A stretch of 64,000 nucleotides of DNA from Crocinitomicaceae bacterium (GTDB taxonomy: Bacteria > Bacteroidota > Bacteroidia > Flavobacteriales_D > Crocinitomicaceae): the NCBI GenBank assembly GCA_022447585.1, contig JAKVAR010000006.1, forward strand, positions 868,001-932,000. Direction: 5' to 3'. The notes under the pieces are model-generated. The model did no database searches and was not told the DNA's origin. It was given only the letters and a program-made list of their open reading frames with translations. Below are positions 1 through 9,538 of this stretch, one piece after another. Numbering within the stretch: position 1 is the first letter of the stretch; the number at the start of each line of letters is the position of its first letter. Both the position numbers and the translations under genes were made by a program.

Positions 1-912
1 CAATTCGTGAATGTTGAATTCTTCCTTGGCGAGTGTAATCTTGTTTTTATCCAGTTTGGCAACGTTTAAAACACGCTCAACTTGATTTTCTAATCGTTTG
101 TTCTCCTTGAAAATTATACTCGCGTACTTGTAAACTTTCTCATGTTCTTCAGTTGAGGACCTTAGAATCATTTCAGAGGAAAGCCCTATGGTAGAGATCG
201 GTGTTTTTAACTCGTGAGTCATGTTGTTTATAAAGTCTGTTTTAACTTCAGAAAGTTTCTTTTGTTTTAGTATGACAGTTACGGTGTATCCAAAAAATCC
301 AAGGACAAGTGCGCCAATAATGAATACAAACATGTATGGTGAGTATGCATTGGTCTCATCGGCTTTGTTGAGCTCAGGATCAATGTTAGGAAAATAAACG
401 GTGAAGTAATGACCATCTTTTTTCCATTTCATAGTTTCAGATGTGATTGAAGTTAATGAGTTTGATGATTGCGTAAATTGATCTTCTTCTGTGTAACGAA
501 TGAGATTCCCGAAAACGATGGAGTCCGTAAAGCAATCGTAAATCCCATATTGAAAATTTTGGTGAACATTCTGGTTATAGAATTCTCGTTTAAGTAGGTT
601 CTCAAGATAATATGGGTGAAGTTCTTCGTTAATATCTACTGAGAAGTAATTTGTATTTATTTGTTTTACAGCTCCGTATAAATCTGAACTATCCCCTTTT
701 ACCGTTGAGATGTCTTCAAGGACGTTTCTAAGTGCGATATTGGTTTGTTCACTAAAATGAATTATGTTCAAACTGTCTTCTTTCTCCTGAATAGCAATGT
801 TAACCTCTTGCATACTAGAGGTTTGTTTGATCCATACAATTTGAACCAACAAGATACTGATAACCGAGATGACACCTAGGATGATAACCGCATTGACAGT
901 TTTTCTATTCAT
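1..912 (-). CDS. Sensor histidine kinase, 3' part missing (runs off left edge)
   Basis: The frame is open from the ATG at 912 to base 1, giving 304 visible codons. The N-terminus is a membrane segment at about residues 8-28, followed by an extracytoplasmic sensor region of about 155 residues and a second membrane segment at about 192-215. A HisKA dimerisation domain follows, with the motif NNMTHELKTP; the phospho-accepting histidine is H233. The HATPase domain must lie beyond the window. In this family the enzyme autophosphorylates and passes phosphate to a response regulator, which in Bacteroidota is often the next gene downstream and would here be outside the window. The sensed signal is unknown. 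Confidence 0.9.
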   Translation of the reverse strand, partial: MNRKTVNAVIILGVISVISILLVQIVWIKQTSSMQEVNIAIQEKEDSLNIIHFSEQTNIALRNVLEDISTVKGDSSDLYGAVKQINTNYFSVDINEELHPYYLENLLKREFYNQNVHQNFQYGIYDCFTDSIVFGNLIRYTEEDQFTQSSNSLTSITSETMKWKKDGHYFTVYFPNIDPELNKADETNAYSPYMFVFIIGALVLGFFGYTVTVILKQKKLSEVKTDFINNMTHELKTPISTIGLSSEMILRSSTEEHEKVYKYASIIFKENKRLENQVERVLNVAKLDKNKITLAKEEFNIHEL

Positions 913-952
913 AGGTTAAAGGTACTAAACCTAAAGGGAATTTTAATTATGC

Positions 953-2821
953 TTAATTTTTGTATACCTTCATTTGTTCAGTTTTTCCGCTTTTATGCTT
1001 GAATTGTATCAAGTAGATACCTGAAGTTATCGAATTAATGCTTCCAGATTTGTATTCTGATTGGTGCTTGTTAGTTCGGATTTCTTCATTCAATATAGTT
1101 CTGCCATCTGTTGTAATAATCCTAATGTCTAGTTCATTTGCTTCCTTAGAGTTGAAGTTGAACACGAGTTGATTAAATTCGTTAAAGTGAATGTTTTCAA
1201 TTAAATCAATTGAACAGAATGAAGAGATCGAAATAGTTTTTAAATCTTTAATTCTACCGTCAGTGTCTGCCTGCTTTAATTTGAAGTATTTAAAGTGATT
1301 GTTATAGTCCGAAAATCTGAAGTTATAATTGGATTGAGTTAGAATGGTGCCGTTACCTTTTACTGTCGCTATTTCTGAAAATTCAAAATTATCTGAAGCG
1401 CTTTCTATAATGAAATGACTGTTATTGAGTTCAGTGGCCGTTGACCATTCAAAATTAATGAATTCACTGTCGCAGTTTGCTGTGAAATCAATGAATTCAA
1501 CAGGTAAAAGTGAGAAGCAAGGGTTAATTACAGATGGGCAAGTGGTAGTTGGAGAGCCCAAAGGTGCCGTTCTATTAGCAAAGGTCACTCCAGAATTTGT
1601 TGGAGAGCCCGAGTTTGATGCTGTTATACTAGCGGAGCTTTCAACTGTTATGTCTTGAGATGTGCCAGAAAATGTACAATTATTTATAGAGATGTTTGCT
1701 GGTCGTGAGAACGACCTTTTAGCAAGAATATCGCTACCGTCTGATGCGACATTATTACTGAATGAACAGTTTGTAATTGTAGCTGAAGCAGTAGTTCCTG
1801 TTGATCCTACTCCAGTAAATACACTTATAGCACCTCCGTTTCCACTTGATGTTGCAATATTATTCGAAAAGCTGCAATTATCAACTGTTATTGAAGAACC
1901 GCGTCCAACACCAATAGCTCCGCCGTAATTCACGGATGAGGTTTGACTAGCTTCGTTATTATTGAAACATGTTCCAGACACATTGAGTTGAGCACCATTG
2001 GCAATAAATATCGCGCCACCTCCAGAACTACTTCCGTTAACATTGTTGCTTAGAATTGAGTTTGTTATGGTTACGAGAGTTGTGTTGTTTCCGACTATAT
2101 ATAATGCAGAACCACCTTGGAAGTCTTTTTCGTTTGCTGATAAAGTGTAATTGTTTATTGATACGGTATTTGAGTTTCCTTCAATATTGATTCCACCACC
2201 TGCTACTGATGCTGAGCCAGGATTGCAATTAGAGCCTCCGCCATCAAAACTAACATTGGCTCCGCCGGTGATTACAATGGAGCTAGACCCGCCGCCAGGA
2301 TTATTTTCATTTGTTATTACATTGTTGATGTTCAGATTTTGTGCTCCATCAATTGAGATAACATTGGCTCCTCCAAAACCATAATTGTATCCTGTAAGAT
2401 AAATCCCAGAAATTGTAATGTTGTCGCCTGTAATCGTTGCAAATTTATTTGCGTCTGTGGAGGATTGGTTATTGTCGAAAATAGTAAAGTCACTTCCAGC
2501 TCCTATGATAGAGATGCCATTAATGTTAAGTGTTAAATTTGCGTCGGTTTGAAAGTATGTTCCGGCATCAACATAAATATTGTCACCAGATGTGATTGTG
2601 TTAGAGCCAGATGGACCATAGGTGTTCCAGATTGCTGTTAATGTTTCTTTTGGTGTTGTAGCTGATGTTCCGTTATTCGAATTGTCGCCTATATTTGAAC
2701 AGAAAACATCGTTAGTTGTTGAATTGTCGTTTACAAAGTAGTCTGCAGCAAAGGATGATTTTATGCCTGTCATCAATGTAAGAAAGATTGCAGTATATGC
2801 AATAGTGCATTGTAGTTTCAT
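953..2821 (-). CDS. Secreted right-handed beta-helix protein with T9SS type A sorting domain
   Basis: This is a 622-residue exported protein. I start it at the ATG at 2821, because a signal peptide beginning MKLQCTIAYTAIF and ending near SSFA follows directly; an upstream ATG at 2858-2860 would add 13 residues before it. The middle (about 40-420) is a run of short N/G/S/T/I-rich turns such as ISGIYLTGYN and ITNCSFSNN, typical of pectate-lyase-like parallel beta-helices. A fibronectin-like module beginning LPVEFIDFTANC follows, and the protein ends in a type A sorting domain (SGIYLIQFKHKSGKTEQMK). It is probably a cell-surface or released adhesin or polysaccharide-binding protein; no catalytic motif was recognised. 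Confidence 0.85.
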   Translation of the reverse strand: MKLQCTIAYTAIFLTLMTGIKSSFAADYFVNDNSTTNDVFCSNIGDNSNNGTSATTPKETLTAIWNTYGPSGSNTITSGDNIYVDAGTYFQTDANLTLNINGISIIGAGSDFTIFDNNQSSTDANKFATITGDNITISGIYLTGYNYGFGGANVISIDGAQNLNINNVITNENNPGGGSSSIVITGGANVSFDGGGSNCNPGSASVAGGGINIEGNSNTVSINNYTLSANEKDFQGGSALYIVGNNTTLVTITNSILSNNVNGSSSGGGAIFIANGAQLNVSGTCFNNNEASQTSSVNYGGAIGVGRGSSITVDNCSFSNNIATSSGNGGAISVFTGVGSTGTTASATITNCSFSNNVASDGSDILAKRSFSRPANISINNCTFSGTSQDITVESSASITASNSGSPTNSGVTFANRTAPLGSPTTTCPSVINPCFSLLPVEFIDFTANCDSEFINFEWSTATELNNSHFIIESASDNFEFSEIATVKGNGTILTQSNYNFRFSDYNNHFKYFKLKQADTDGRIKDLKTISISSFCSIDLIENIHFNEFNQLVFNFNSKEANELDIRIITTDGRTILNEEIRTNKHQSEYKSGSINSITSGIYLIQFKHKSGKTEQMKVYKN

Positions 2822-2952
2822 AGTCCTTAGTGTATGGTTATCAACCAATATTAAGAGCATTCTAAGGAATGAGAAAAACTATGTTGTGCGTGGTTGGTTT
2901 TTGTGGGGAATTAGCTGTATGGTTGTGAATGGTTGTGTTATTTGGTCAATGG

Positions 2953-3702
2953 TTATTTCTCTAAGATGTTGATATTAAAGGATCTTGAAACGGGTATCTC
3001 GTTTTTGCTATGTTTCATTAAAATCCGATGGGCTTGGGATTTACCACTAACTTTTTCGATGAAATTTGTATTGATGATGTGCGATTTATGAACACGATGA
3101 AAAGCATTGGATTTTTGATCTGTTATATCTTGAACTGATTTTAGCGAAATGCGATCCATTGATTTTTTAACTTCATCATTATCGTTTAGGTAATGTGTAA
3201 TACAGTAATTGTCGTTTGCTTCAAAATGAATTACTCTGTCAAAACTTACTTTAAAGAGTAGTCTGTTTTTTGAATTTCTTATTTCAAAGTAAGCTTCTTC
3301 TTTTTGTTCTATTTCATTTGCCTCTTTGTTCAGTATTTTGGGTAAAGCCGACCAAATCAGTAGTAATACTGTAGGTGGAATACTCGCAATGAAAAATGCT
3401 GTTATGTATAAGATGAAATACTCATTCTTTAAACCCAGGAAGATCCAAGAAATAATAGCCGGAATAATTAATGCAAGGATAAAAACAGAAAAAAATAGAA
3501 TGCTCTTTTCTTTCTGGATATTAATCGACAGTCTTAAAATTGTAAATACAATAGCAAAGCTAAAAGTACCGATTGCTAAAAAAAGATTAATCGAAGTAGG
3601 TGCTTTCGCAAGTGTGAATGGATCGAAAAAGTAACAAATAGCTATTGCGTATAGCCCTGTAGCAATGGCGATAATAGTAGATATGTTCTTCTTAGAAATC
3701 AA
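2953..3702 (-). CDS. Membrane-bound LytTR DNA-binding transcriptional regulator
   Basis: The 249-residue protein has four predicted membrane helices (about residues 8-25, 40-58, 68-90 and 95-122) followed by a cytoplasmic LytTR domain at about 140-249. Recognisable LytTR signatures are VIHFEANDNYCITHY, FHRVHKSHIINTNFIEKV and IPVSRSF. It has no receiver domain, so it is unlikely to be a classical phosphorylation-controlled response regulator. Its ATG overlaps the stop of the upstream TPR gene by four bases, so the two are almost certainly co-transcribed and translationally coupled, and probably work together. The target genes are unknown; the T9SS cargo gene just downstream (953-2821) is a candidate. 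Confidence 0.88.
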   Translation of the reverse strand: MISKKNISTIIAIATGLYAIAICYFFDPFTLAKAPTSINLFLAIGTFSFAIVFTILRLSINIQKEKSILFFSVFILALIIPAIISWIFLGLKNEYFILYITAFFIASIPPTVLLLIWSALPKILNKEANEIEQKEEAYFEIRNSKNRLLFKVSFDRVIHFEANDNYCITHYLNDNDEVKKSMDRISLKSVQDITDQKSNAFHRVHKSHIINTNFIEKVSGKSQAHRILMKHSKNEIPVSRSFNINILEK

Positions 3703-4829
3703 CTGTTTGAAAATCGTTTAAACCCGAAAATGAGTAAGGCAATAATTAATAGGATTGAAAATACTAAAAACCAAGTGATTTTTGTGCTGAATTTTCGGAT
3801 GTTCTTTTCATGTTCTGCATTTTGAGATGCTAGATCACGTTCTTCTTTAATGAGTTCAATTTCCAAGTCCTTCTTGTTGAGTTCATTCTGAAAGCTTAAG
3901 TCGGCTAGTTGGTTTTTAACTTTAACACTGTTTAAATTGTCTGAAAGCACATTGAGTTCTCTGTATTTTGAGTTAGAAAGCTTCCATTTTTTTTGTTTCT
4001 CAAGAATTCTGATTTGATTTTTGAGTAATTCTGGGAGTCTACTTTGTAAATTGTGTTGTTTGGCAATAGTTATTGCATCATTTAGTTTGTCGAAGGCTTT
4101 TGTGAGCTGTTCTTCCAGTTCTAGAATCCTTGACTCGAGGCGAAAGAATATAATTCGTTCTTCAAGCGCATTTTCTGTAATTAAATCTTTCGTTTTTGCT
4201 AAGGTAGTCTTTGCGTCTTTAATATGCTTCGCTTTAATGTATACTTCTGCGATGCCTAGGTTCGCATAAACAACTCCTTCATTATTCTCCTCTTTTTTTT
4301 CTATAATAAGAGAGTTTGTGTAAAAGCTTAAGGCTAATTCAAGGCTGTCAGTTTGGTTATAGACATCACCAATGTTATAATAACGAATTGACTTTTGAAT
4401 GGGTTGATTTAGTTTGTTTTCAATTTCAAGACTATTGTTGAAGTATTTTAATGCTTCCTTGAAATTTTCTTGTAGCAAATAAATGGTTCCAATATTGTTG
4501 AGGCATGCTGAACGTCTTCCATCATCTTTAATTTCTTCTGAAATGTTTAGTGCCTTTAGATAGTGATTGATAGATGTTATATAGTAACCTTTATTTTTAT
4601 TGATGATGCCTAGAATTGTATGCCCGTTTGCTTTGTGAAATAGGTCTTCCTTGCTTCTTGATTTCTTGATTAATTCATTGGCTTTGTCTCCAACTGAAGG
4701 TAGGTTGTTTTCTAATGCATAGAACGCCATAGAATCTAATTTGTCAAGGGATTGAGATAGTGCTTGAGTTTTGATTCCAAGTATAAAACATAAGCTGATA
4801 AAAAAGGAGTTGAGAAGAATTGAATTCAT
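3699..4829 (-). CDS. TPR-repeat signalling protein with C-terminal membrane anchor
   Basis: The 376-residue protein has an N-terminal signal sequence (MNSILLNSFFISLCFILG), then about six tetratricopeptide repeats (for example ACLNNIGTIYLLQENFKEAL and SIRYYNIGDVYNQTDSLELA). A coiled coil rich in E, K and L (about 300-340) precedes a single membrane helix (about 350-370) and a short cytoplasmic tail. The longer frame begins with TTG inside the upstream terminator hairpin, so the ATG at 4829 is preferred. It overlaps the LytTR gene by 4 bp. TPR-TM-regulator proteins are common in Bacteroidota as one chain; here sensor and output are two chains. Confidence 0.82.
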   Translation of the reverse strand: MNSILLNSFFISLCFILGIKTQALSQSLDKLDSMAFYALENNLPSVGDKANELIKKSRSKEDLFHKANGHTILGIINKNKGYYITSINHYLKALNISEEIKDDGRRSACLNNIGTIYLLQENFKEALKYFNNSLEIENKLNQPIQKSIRYYNIGDVYNQTDSLELALSFYTNSLIIEKKEENNEGVVYANLGIAEVYIKAKHIKDAKTTLAKTKDLITENALEERIIFFRLESRILELEEQLTKAFDKLNDAITIAKQHNLQSRLPELLKNQIRILEKQKKWKLSNSKYRELNVLSDNLNSVKVKNQLADLSFQNELNKKDLEIELIKEERDLASQNAEHEKNIRKFSTKITWFLVFSILLIIALLIFGFKRFSNS

Positions 4830-4840
4830 AATTAGCAATT

Positions 4841-4875
4841 TAATAAAAAAGAAAGGACCCAAATAAATTGAGTCC
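4841..4875 (-). terminator. Rho-independent terminator after the choice-of-anchor-L gene
   Basis: On the minus strand, GGACTC and GGGTCC pair (one G-T) around an AT loop, followed by a T-rich run (TTTCTTTTTT). It sits 43 bases past the stop of the gene ending at 4918 and just before the TPR gene start, so the TPR/LytTR pair probably has its own promoter. The plus strand also carries a T run, so it could work in both directions. Confidence 0.6.
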
Positions 4876-4917
4876 TTTTTTAGGTCAGCTAAAACTTAGG
4901 TGTAGTAGAGATTAGCT

Positions 4918-6423
4918 TTACTTAATTAATATTTTTGAGTTGTATTGGCTGTCTTTTGTCGTTAGTTTGATGTGGTATATGCCAGGTGAAACGGATTTAA
5001 TAAGCGGGATATTGATTTCTTGTGATTCGAAAGTTGTAGTGTCTGAATTGTATTGAATCAATTGCCCAACGGAATTGTATAAATAGACGGAGTAATTTCT
5101 AAGTGGATTGCCTAGTCTGAGGTTAAGTAGGTTGTCTCTTTGGTTATAATAGCTGGTCATCATTGTAGAGTTGTTACACGTATTGTTTACTGAAATAGTT
5201 TTGAGGATATTTTTGGTGCCGTCTAGGTCTGTTTGAGATAACAAGTAGTAATTCACACCTATCGCTGCCATGTTGTGTTCCATATGGTAATGAGTAGGTT
5301 CTTGAGAATTGATCATCCCGTTTGTAGTGTTTATAAGATTGAATCGCTCACCATCTGTAGAATGCTCAATTTCAAAAAATGCGTTGTCTTTTTCTGATTC
5401 CGTTGACCAAGTGATGTTTACGCCTTGATTGTCACAGTCTCCTTGAAATGATGCTAATTCTGTTGGTAAATTAGTTGGTGTTGTAATAAAACTAGATTCT
5501 TCAAGGTAAACAACACTATCGTAAGCTCCATCTTTTGCGTCTGCAATTAAAAGTCGAATATGATAAGTTTGACCAGCAATGAGTGATGCGTATGTTGCTG
5601 TTAATATGTTTGTGTTTCCATTTAATTCGGTTCCATCAATGAAGCCATTGAATTCGGGTGTTGGCGTTCCGTTAGTCCATGATCCATTGGTTGCTAAACA
5701 TTTTGACGCTGATGGAGAGCCTCCACTAGAACCTACATTTCCGTTATTTACAGAGTTAATTCCTACTTCTGAATTGTTTGAAAGTCTTGCGATATTTATG
5801 GCATCATTTTGATAGCCTTGACCGCCTGTAATACCAGGCCCACTTAAAAGAAATGCAAATTTGTCATTATATCCAGAGCAATTGTAATTGATTCCAAATG
5901 CACTTCCGGAAACATCATCGTATTCTTCGGAACCAAAAACATATTTGAATTCAACAAAGGTTGTTACTGGAACGAAATCAAATTCTAGGATCGCAGCATT
6001 ATAATAATTTTCTGGGGCTATCAGATTGTCGGCGTCTGCATCTTGACCACTTGCTGGGTTTGATGATCTGATTTCACCCGCTGAACCGCTAGTATAATTT
6101 CTTGACATCTGACTAACACTTCCTGGGTTTGTACCTAATGACAGTGGTATATCTGCAGTGTTTCCCGTGGATAAAACAATTCCACTACTCATCCCCATTT
6201 GCGATTGAGTGCTCGTATTAGTACTAAAATAGCCTGCTTGATATCTGTTGGATACGTTTAAGCATCCTCTAAAGTTTACATTTGAAATTATTGTTCCGCT
6301 TCCCGAAGGAATAAGAATGTCAGATACTAGTTGACTTGTAGAATAAGTAGTGTTGTCTATTGTGATCTGAGCTTCCGCTTGAAGGAGCATGCTGAAAGCA
6401 AAAAGTAGGGGAGTTATACGCAT
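4918..6423 (-). CDS. Choice-of-anchor L domain protein with T9SS type A sorting domain
   Basis: This is a 501-residue secreted protein with a signal peptide (MRITPLLFAFSMLLQAEA-Q). Residues about 25-310 form a choice-of-anchor L domain: the hallmark stretch FKYVFGSEEYDDV is present, followed by YNDKFAFLLSGPGI. After it comes the same fibronectin-like module seen in neighbouring cargo proteins (LPTELASFQGDC, then YYLLSQTDLDG), and the C-terminus is a type A T9SS sorting domain ending SPGIYHIKLTTKDSQYNSK. Proteins with this domain are usually cell-surface or secreted; the molecular role is not known. It has its own terminator. Confidence 0.88.
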   Translation of the reverse strand: MRITPLLFAFSMLLQAEAQITIDNTTYSTSQLVSDILIPSGSGTIISNVNFRGCLNVSNRYQAGYFSTNTSTQSQMGMSSGIVLSTGNTADIPLSLGTNPGSVSQMSRNYTSGSAGEIRSSNPASGQDADADNLIAPENYYNAAILEFDFVPVTTFVEFKYVFGSEEYDDVSGSAFGINYNCSGYNDKFAFLLSGPGITGGQGYQNDAINIARLSNNSEVGINSVNNGNVGSSGGSPSASKCLATNGSWTNGTPTPEFNGFIDGTELNGNTNILTATYASLIAGQTYHIRLLIADAKDGAYDSVVYLEESSFITTPTNLPTELASFQGDCDNQGVNITWSTESEKDNAFFEIEHSTDGERFNLINTTNGMINSQEPTHYHMEHNMAAIGVNYYLLSQTDLDGTKNILKTISVNNTCNNSTMMTSYYNQRDNLLNLRLGNPLRNYSVYLYNSVGQLIQYNSDTTTFESQEINIPLIKSVSPGIYHIKLTTKDSQYNSKILIK

Positions 6424-6584
6424 TTTTTAGTTTCTATAGTTTGTTATTTGCCCTAAACTTAATCGTATAAGTATTGAATTGAAAAAATATGATGTGATTG
6501 ACTGGGAAAGGTAGTAAATGATATGGTTTTGGGGTGAATTGTTGGTTTTTAGTGGTGAAATAATTCAGCTTGTCTTTTTGGTGC

Positions 6585-6615
6585 ATAAAAAAAGGTCGCT
6601 AATTTAGCGACCTTT
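6585..6615 (-). terminator. Terminator after the ferredoxin-NADP reductase gene
   Basis: A perfect stem AAAGGTCGCTA / TAGCGACCTTT with a three-base loop (6591-6615) is followed on the minus strand by a continuous T run. It lies 26 bases downstream of the reductase stop codon. Confidence 0.8.
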
Positions 6616-6641
6616 CATGGTATGTTATCTTGGGCTTAAGA

Positions 6642-7652
6642 TTAAAACCCAGTCACCCCATTTACAGTAGTATATTTCAATACGTTCTTTTTGTCTGGGT
6701 GTATTCTTGCAAATGCAGATTGAACAGCCAGAGTTCCTTCATGGAATCCACATAAAATCAATTTCAATTTATTTTCGTATGTATTCACATCACCAATTGC
6801 ATATATCCCCGGGATATTTGTTGAGTAATCTAACGTATCAACCTTAATAGCGTTCTTTTCAATTTCAAGCCCCCAATCAGCTATAGGTCCAAGGCTTGGT
6901 TTTAATCCAAATAAAGGGATGAAGTGATCAGTCTCTTTTTCGAATTCGCCTTGTGTTTTGTGCTTGATGGTTACGTTTTCAAGATGACCGTTTCCGCTAA
7001 TGCCTATAACTTCAGCTTCTGTGATTAAATTGATTTTCCCTTCGTCTGCTAAATCCATTACCTGCTGCACTGAATCTAAGTGACCTCTAAAAGAGTTTCT
7101 TCTGTGTACTAAGGATACTTCAGAAGCGATTTGATTCTTCGTTAAGTAAATTGCCCAGTCAAGAGCTGAGTCTCCACCACCAGCAATGACACATCGCTTT
7201 CCTTGATAGAATTCAGGGTCTTTAATGACATATTCAACACCTTTATCCTCAAAATTCGTAAGGTTCTCTACAGGTGGTTTACGAGGTTCGAATACACCAA
7301 GTCCTCCTGCGATCATAACAACCGGTGCTTTGTGCTTCGTTCCTTTGGAAGTGGTCACGATAAATTCGTTTTCAGATAATTTATCAATAGAAACTGCAGC
7401 TTCGCCTAAAGTAAATCCAGGCTTAAATGGCTCTGCTTGTTTCATTAGATTGTCAATTAAATCTCCAGCTAAAACTTCTGGAAACCCAGGTATGTCATAA
7501 ATCGGTTTCTTAGGGTATATTTCGGAACATTGTCCTCCAGGCTCACCTAAAGAATCTATTAAGTGGCATTTTAGTTTTAAAAGCCCAGCTTCAAAAACTG
7601 TAAATAGTCCAACAGGACCTGCTCCAATAATTATAATATCTGTTTCAATCAT
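6642..7652 (-). CDS. Ferredoxin/flavodoxin--NADP(+) reductase, thioredoxin-reductase-like type
   Basis: The 336-residue flavoprotein matches the size of the TrxR-like FNR family (YumC type). The FAD-binding Rossmann motif IIIGAGPVGL is at the N-terminus, the NADP-binding motif GGGDSALD lies at mid-protein, and the FAD tail motif GIYAIGDVNTY is near the C-terminus. The CxxC redox pair of true thioredoxin reductases is absent from the second domain, which separates it from TrxB. The expected reaction is electron transfer between NADPH and ferredoxin or flavodoxin. I start at the ATG at 7652, directly before IETDIIIIGAG; the frame extends 25 codons upstream without recognisable content. A TAAATTTG box lies on the minus strand at 7677-7684. 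Confidence 0.9.
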   Translation of the reverse strand: MIETDIIIIGAGPVGLFTVFEAGLLKLKCHLIDSLGEPGGQCSEIYPKKPIYDIPGFPEVLAGDLIDNLMKQAEPFKPGFTLGEAAVSIDKLSENEFIVTTSKGTKHKAPVVMIAGGLGVFEPRKPPVENLTNFEDKGVEYVIKDPEFYQGKRCVIAGGGDSALDWAIYLTKNQIASEVSLVHRRNSFRGHLDSVQQVMDLADEGKINLITEAEVIGISGNGHLENVTIKHKTQGEFEKETDHFIPLFGLKPSLGPIADWGLEIEKNAIKVDTLDYSTNIPGIYAIGDVNTYENKLKLILCGFHEGTLAVQSAFARIHPDKKNVLKYTTVNGVTGF

Positions 7653-7764
7653 TTTCTTTGATTTAAAAATGCACCACAAATTTAACCAATCTTTGGATAA
7701 GATGGGTAGGTTATGTCCACAAAGCATTGAATTAATAGTATTCTACATGAATTTTTAAGGATTA

Positions 7765-9411
7765 CTATTCGATTTTTTTGAACCAAACATTTTTGACACG
7801 GTTTAAATTGACGTAGAACCCTGTGATTTCTTTGGCAGTATTTCTAATGTATTTTACTGTTGCAAATCCGGACCAATCGATTAAGTCTTTGCGGATAATA
7901 TCGATTTCAAATTGTCCGAATTTAGTATGAAATCCTCGAAGTTTATTATCGATTAATTCTATTTTATAGGTAGTTTGTAGTTCCTCACTATAATAATTTC
8001 CTGTATAATCTTTCAAGTCAGAAACGGATAGTGATGAATTGTCAAATTGCTTGAAATGTTCTGGTGCTGAATTTGAATCTTGGACAACCATGGTTTGGGT
8101 TGATTGATTATACGTTACCTTTACCATAGTTGGAATTCCGTCTAAGTAGTATTTGTATCTATCGATTTTGATAAGTTGAGATTTACTTCCATTATCTCTG
8201 ATGTACCACAAGGTGTCGTTAATGAATTTAATTTCTCTAGCGTAGTTCCGATTTATGTTCCAATAACGGCCTGAAAAATCTAGTGAGTCGTATTTGTCGT
8301 ATGATAGTAGTTTTGATGGTTTTGGTTTAGTTGAAGTCACCTTTGATTTGTCTTTAAGGTATAAGCTTGAGATTTTGTTGACTTTAGCATCTATTTCTCG
8401 TGAAAGTAAATTGCTTAGTAGTATGATGCTTAGTTTTTCTTTAGGGTAATAGTACATGTAAGAAAGGTATCCAGGGGTTGCCCCCGTATGCTGAATTCTT
8501 AAATTGCCGTGATCTTTGTCTAGAAAAATCCCATAAGCATAATTGTTCTCGTAACCATTGGAGAGTAATTCTGTTGTTTCAAGTTTTTTGAAGTTTTTTG
8601 CCCATCCTTTTATGGGTTTGTCGAAATTTCGGATCCAAGTGTTTAAATCTATGATGTTGCTATATATGTTTGAAGCACCAATGTCATGACTTGGATTATG
8701 AGCAATAGAATAACTATCAGGTCCAACTTGGATGTATGGTTTAGCTACATTGAATTTTGAATTAGCGTTTGATGCATCTACGAAAGTATTATTCATGTTT
8801 AGGGGTGTAAAAATGTTTTCTTTCATCCATGAACTGAATGTTGTTTCTGTTACTGCTTCAATTATTTTTGCTAATAAAACGTATCCTGAATTAGAATACA
8901 TGTATTGTGACCCAGGTATAAAGTTTGTTGCTGTCTGTCTGCACAGGAATTGAAAATCATCTTCAGTTGTGATGGTGTCGCTTTCAGTCCATCCGGCTAA
9001 GCCGAAAAATTCAGGTGTACTTCTGATTCCACTAGTGTGATGAAGGAGTTGGTTGATTGTGATTGGATGTAATTCCTTAGATAATTGTGGGAGATATTTG
9101 CCAATTGAGTCATTAAAGTCCAAAAGTCCTTTTTGATTTAATAGAACAATGCCCATTGCGGTAAATTGTTTAGAAACAGATCCAAGGTTGAAGATTGTGT
9201 TTTTTGTGTTTCTTAAATTGCTTGAGATGTTTTGATTGCCAAAAGCATTGTAATAAATAGTTTTCCCCTTCTTTTGGATGGATATTACGCAGCCAGGTTT
9301 TCCGTCTTGATTTAGCGTATTGAAAAGTTCATTTATCTCGGGATTGACGTTTTGGGCATTAACGAATGTGCAAATATTAAGGAGGGCGAAAAGGCTTAGG
9401 ATACATTTCAT
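7765..9411 (-). CDS. Serine hydrolase, class C beta-lactamase / PBP4-like family
   Basis: This is a 548-residue exported enzyme with signal peptide MKCILSLFALLNICTFVNA. The three family motifs are visible: S78-V-S-K81 (SxxK nucleophile), Y172-S-N174 (YxN) and HTG at about residue 308 (in QHTGATPGY). The catalytic domain spans about 25-350; the C-terminal 190 residues form a lipocalin-like beta domain of the kind attached to many such hydrolases (DFSGRYWNINRNYAREI). Members hydrolyse beta-lactams, D-amino-acid peptides or esters; the substrate cannot be told from sequence. It probably acts in the periplasm. Confidence 0.88.
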   Translation of the reverse strand: MKCILSLFALLNICTFVNAQNVNPEINELFNTLNQDGKPGCVISIQKKGKTIYYNAFGNQNISSNLRNTKNTIFNLGSVSKQFTAMGIVLLNQKGLLDFNDSIGKYLPQLSKELHPITINQLLHHTSGIRSTPEFFGLAGWTESDTITTEDDFQFLCRQTATNFIPGSQYMYSNSGYVLLAKIIEAVTETTFSSWMKENIFTPLNMNNTFVDASNANSKFNVAKPYIQVGPDSYSIAHNPSHDIGASNIYSNIIDLNTWIRNFDKPIKGWAKNFKKLETTELLSNGYENNYAYGIFLDKDHGNLRIQHTGATPGYLSYMYYYPKEKLSIILLSNLLSREIDAKVNKISSLYLKDKSKVTSTKPKPSKLLSYDKYDSLDFSGRYWNINRNYAREIKFINDTLWYIRDNGSKSQLIKIDRYKYYLDGIPTMVKVTYNQSTQTMVVQDSNSAPEHFKQFDNSSLSVSDLKDYTGNYYSEELQTTYKIELIDNKLRGFHTKFGQFEIDIIRKDLIDWSGFATVKYIRNTAKEITGFYVNLNRVKNVWFKKIE

Positions 9412-9538
9412 ATCATTTTGAATTTTGTGATTACAAAATCAAAAATGATCGAATTATCAGGTTAGAACAAAACCAATCTGCATAGGACAATTATTTGACT
9501 GTCAAATGATTCTTTTATTCTGTGAAATACAGGCGGAA

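Noticed and set aside
1425..2384. Series of plus-strand ORFs opposite the beta-helix gene
   Set aside because: Mirror frames of a repetitive Asn/Gly/Ser-rich protein; no start signals or domains.
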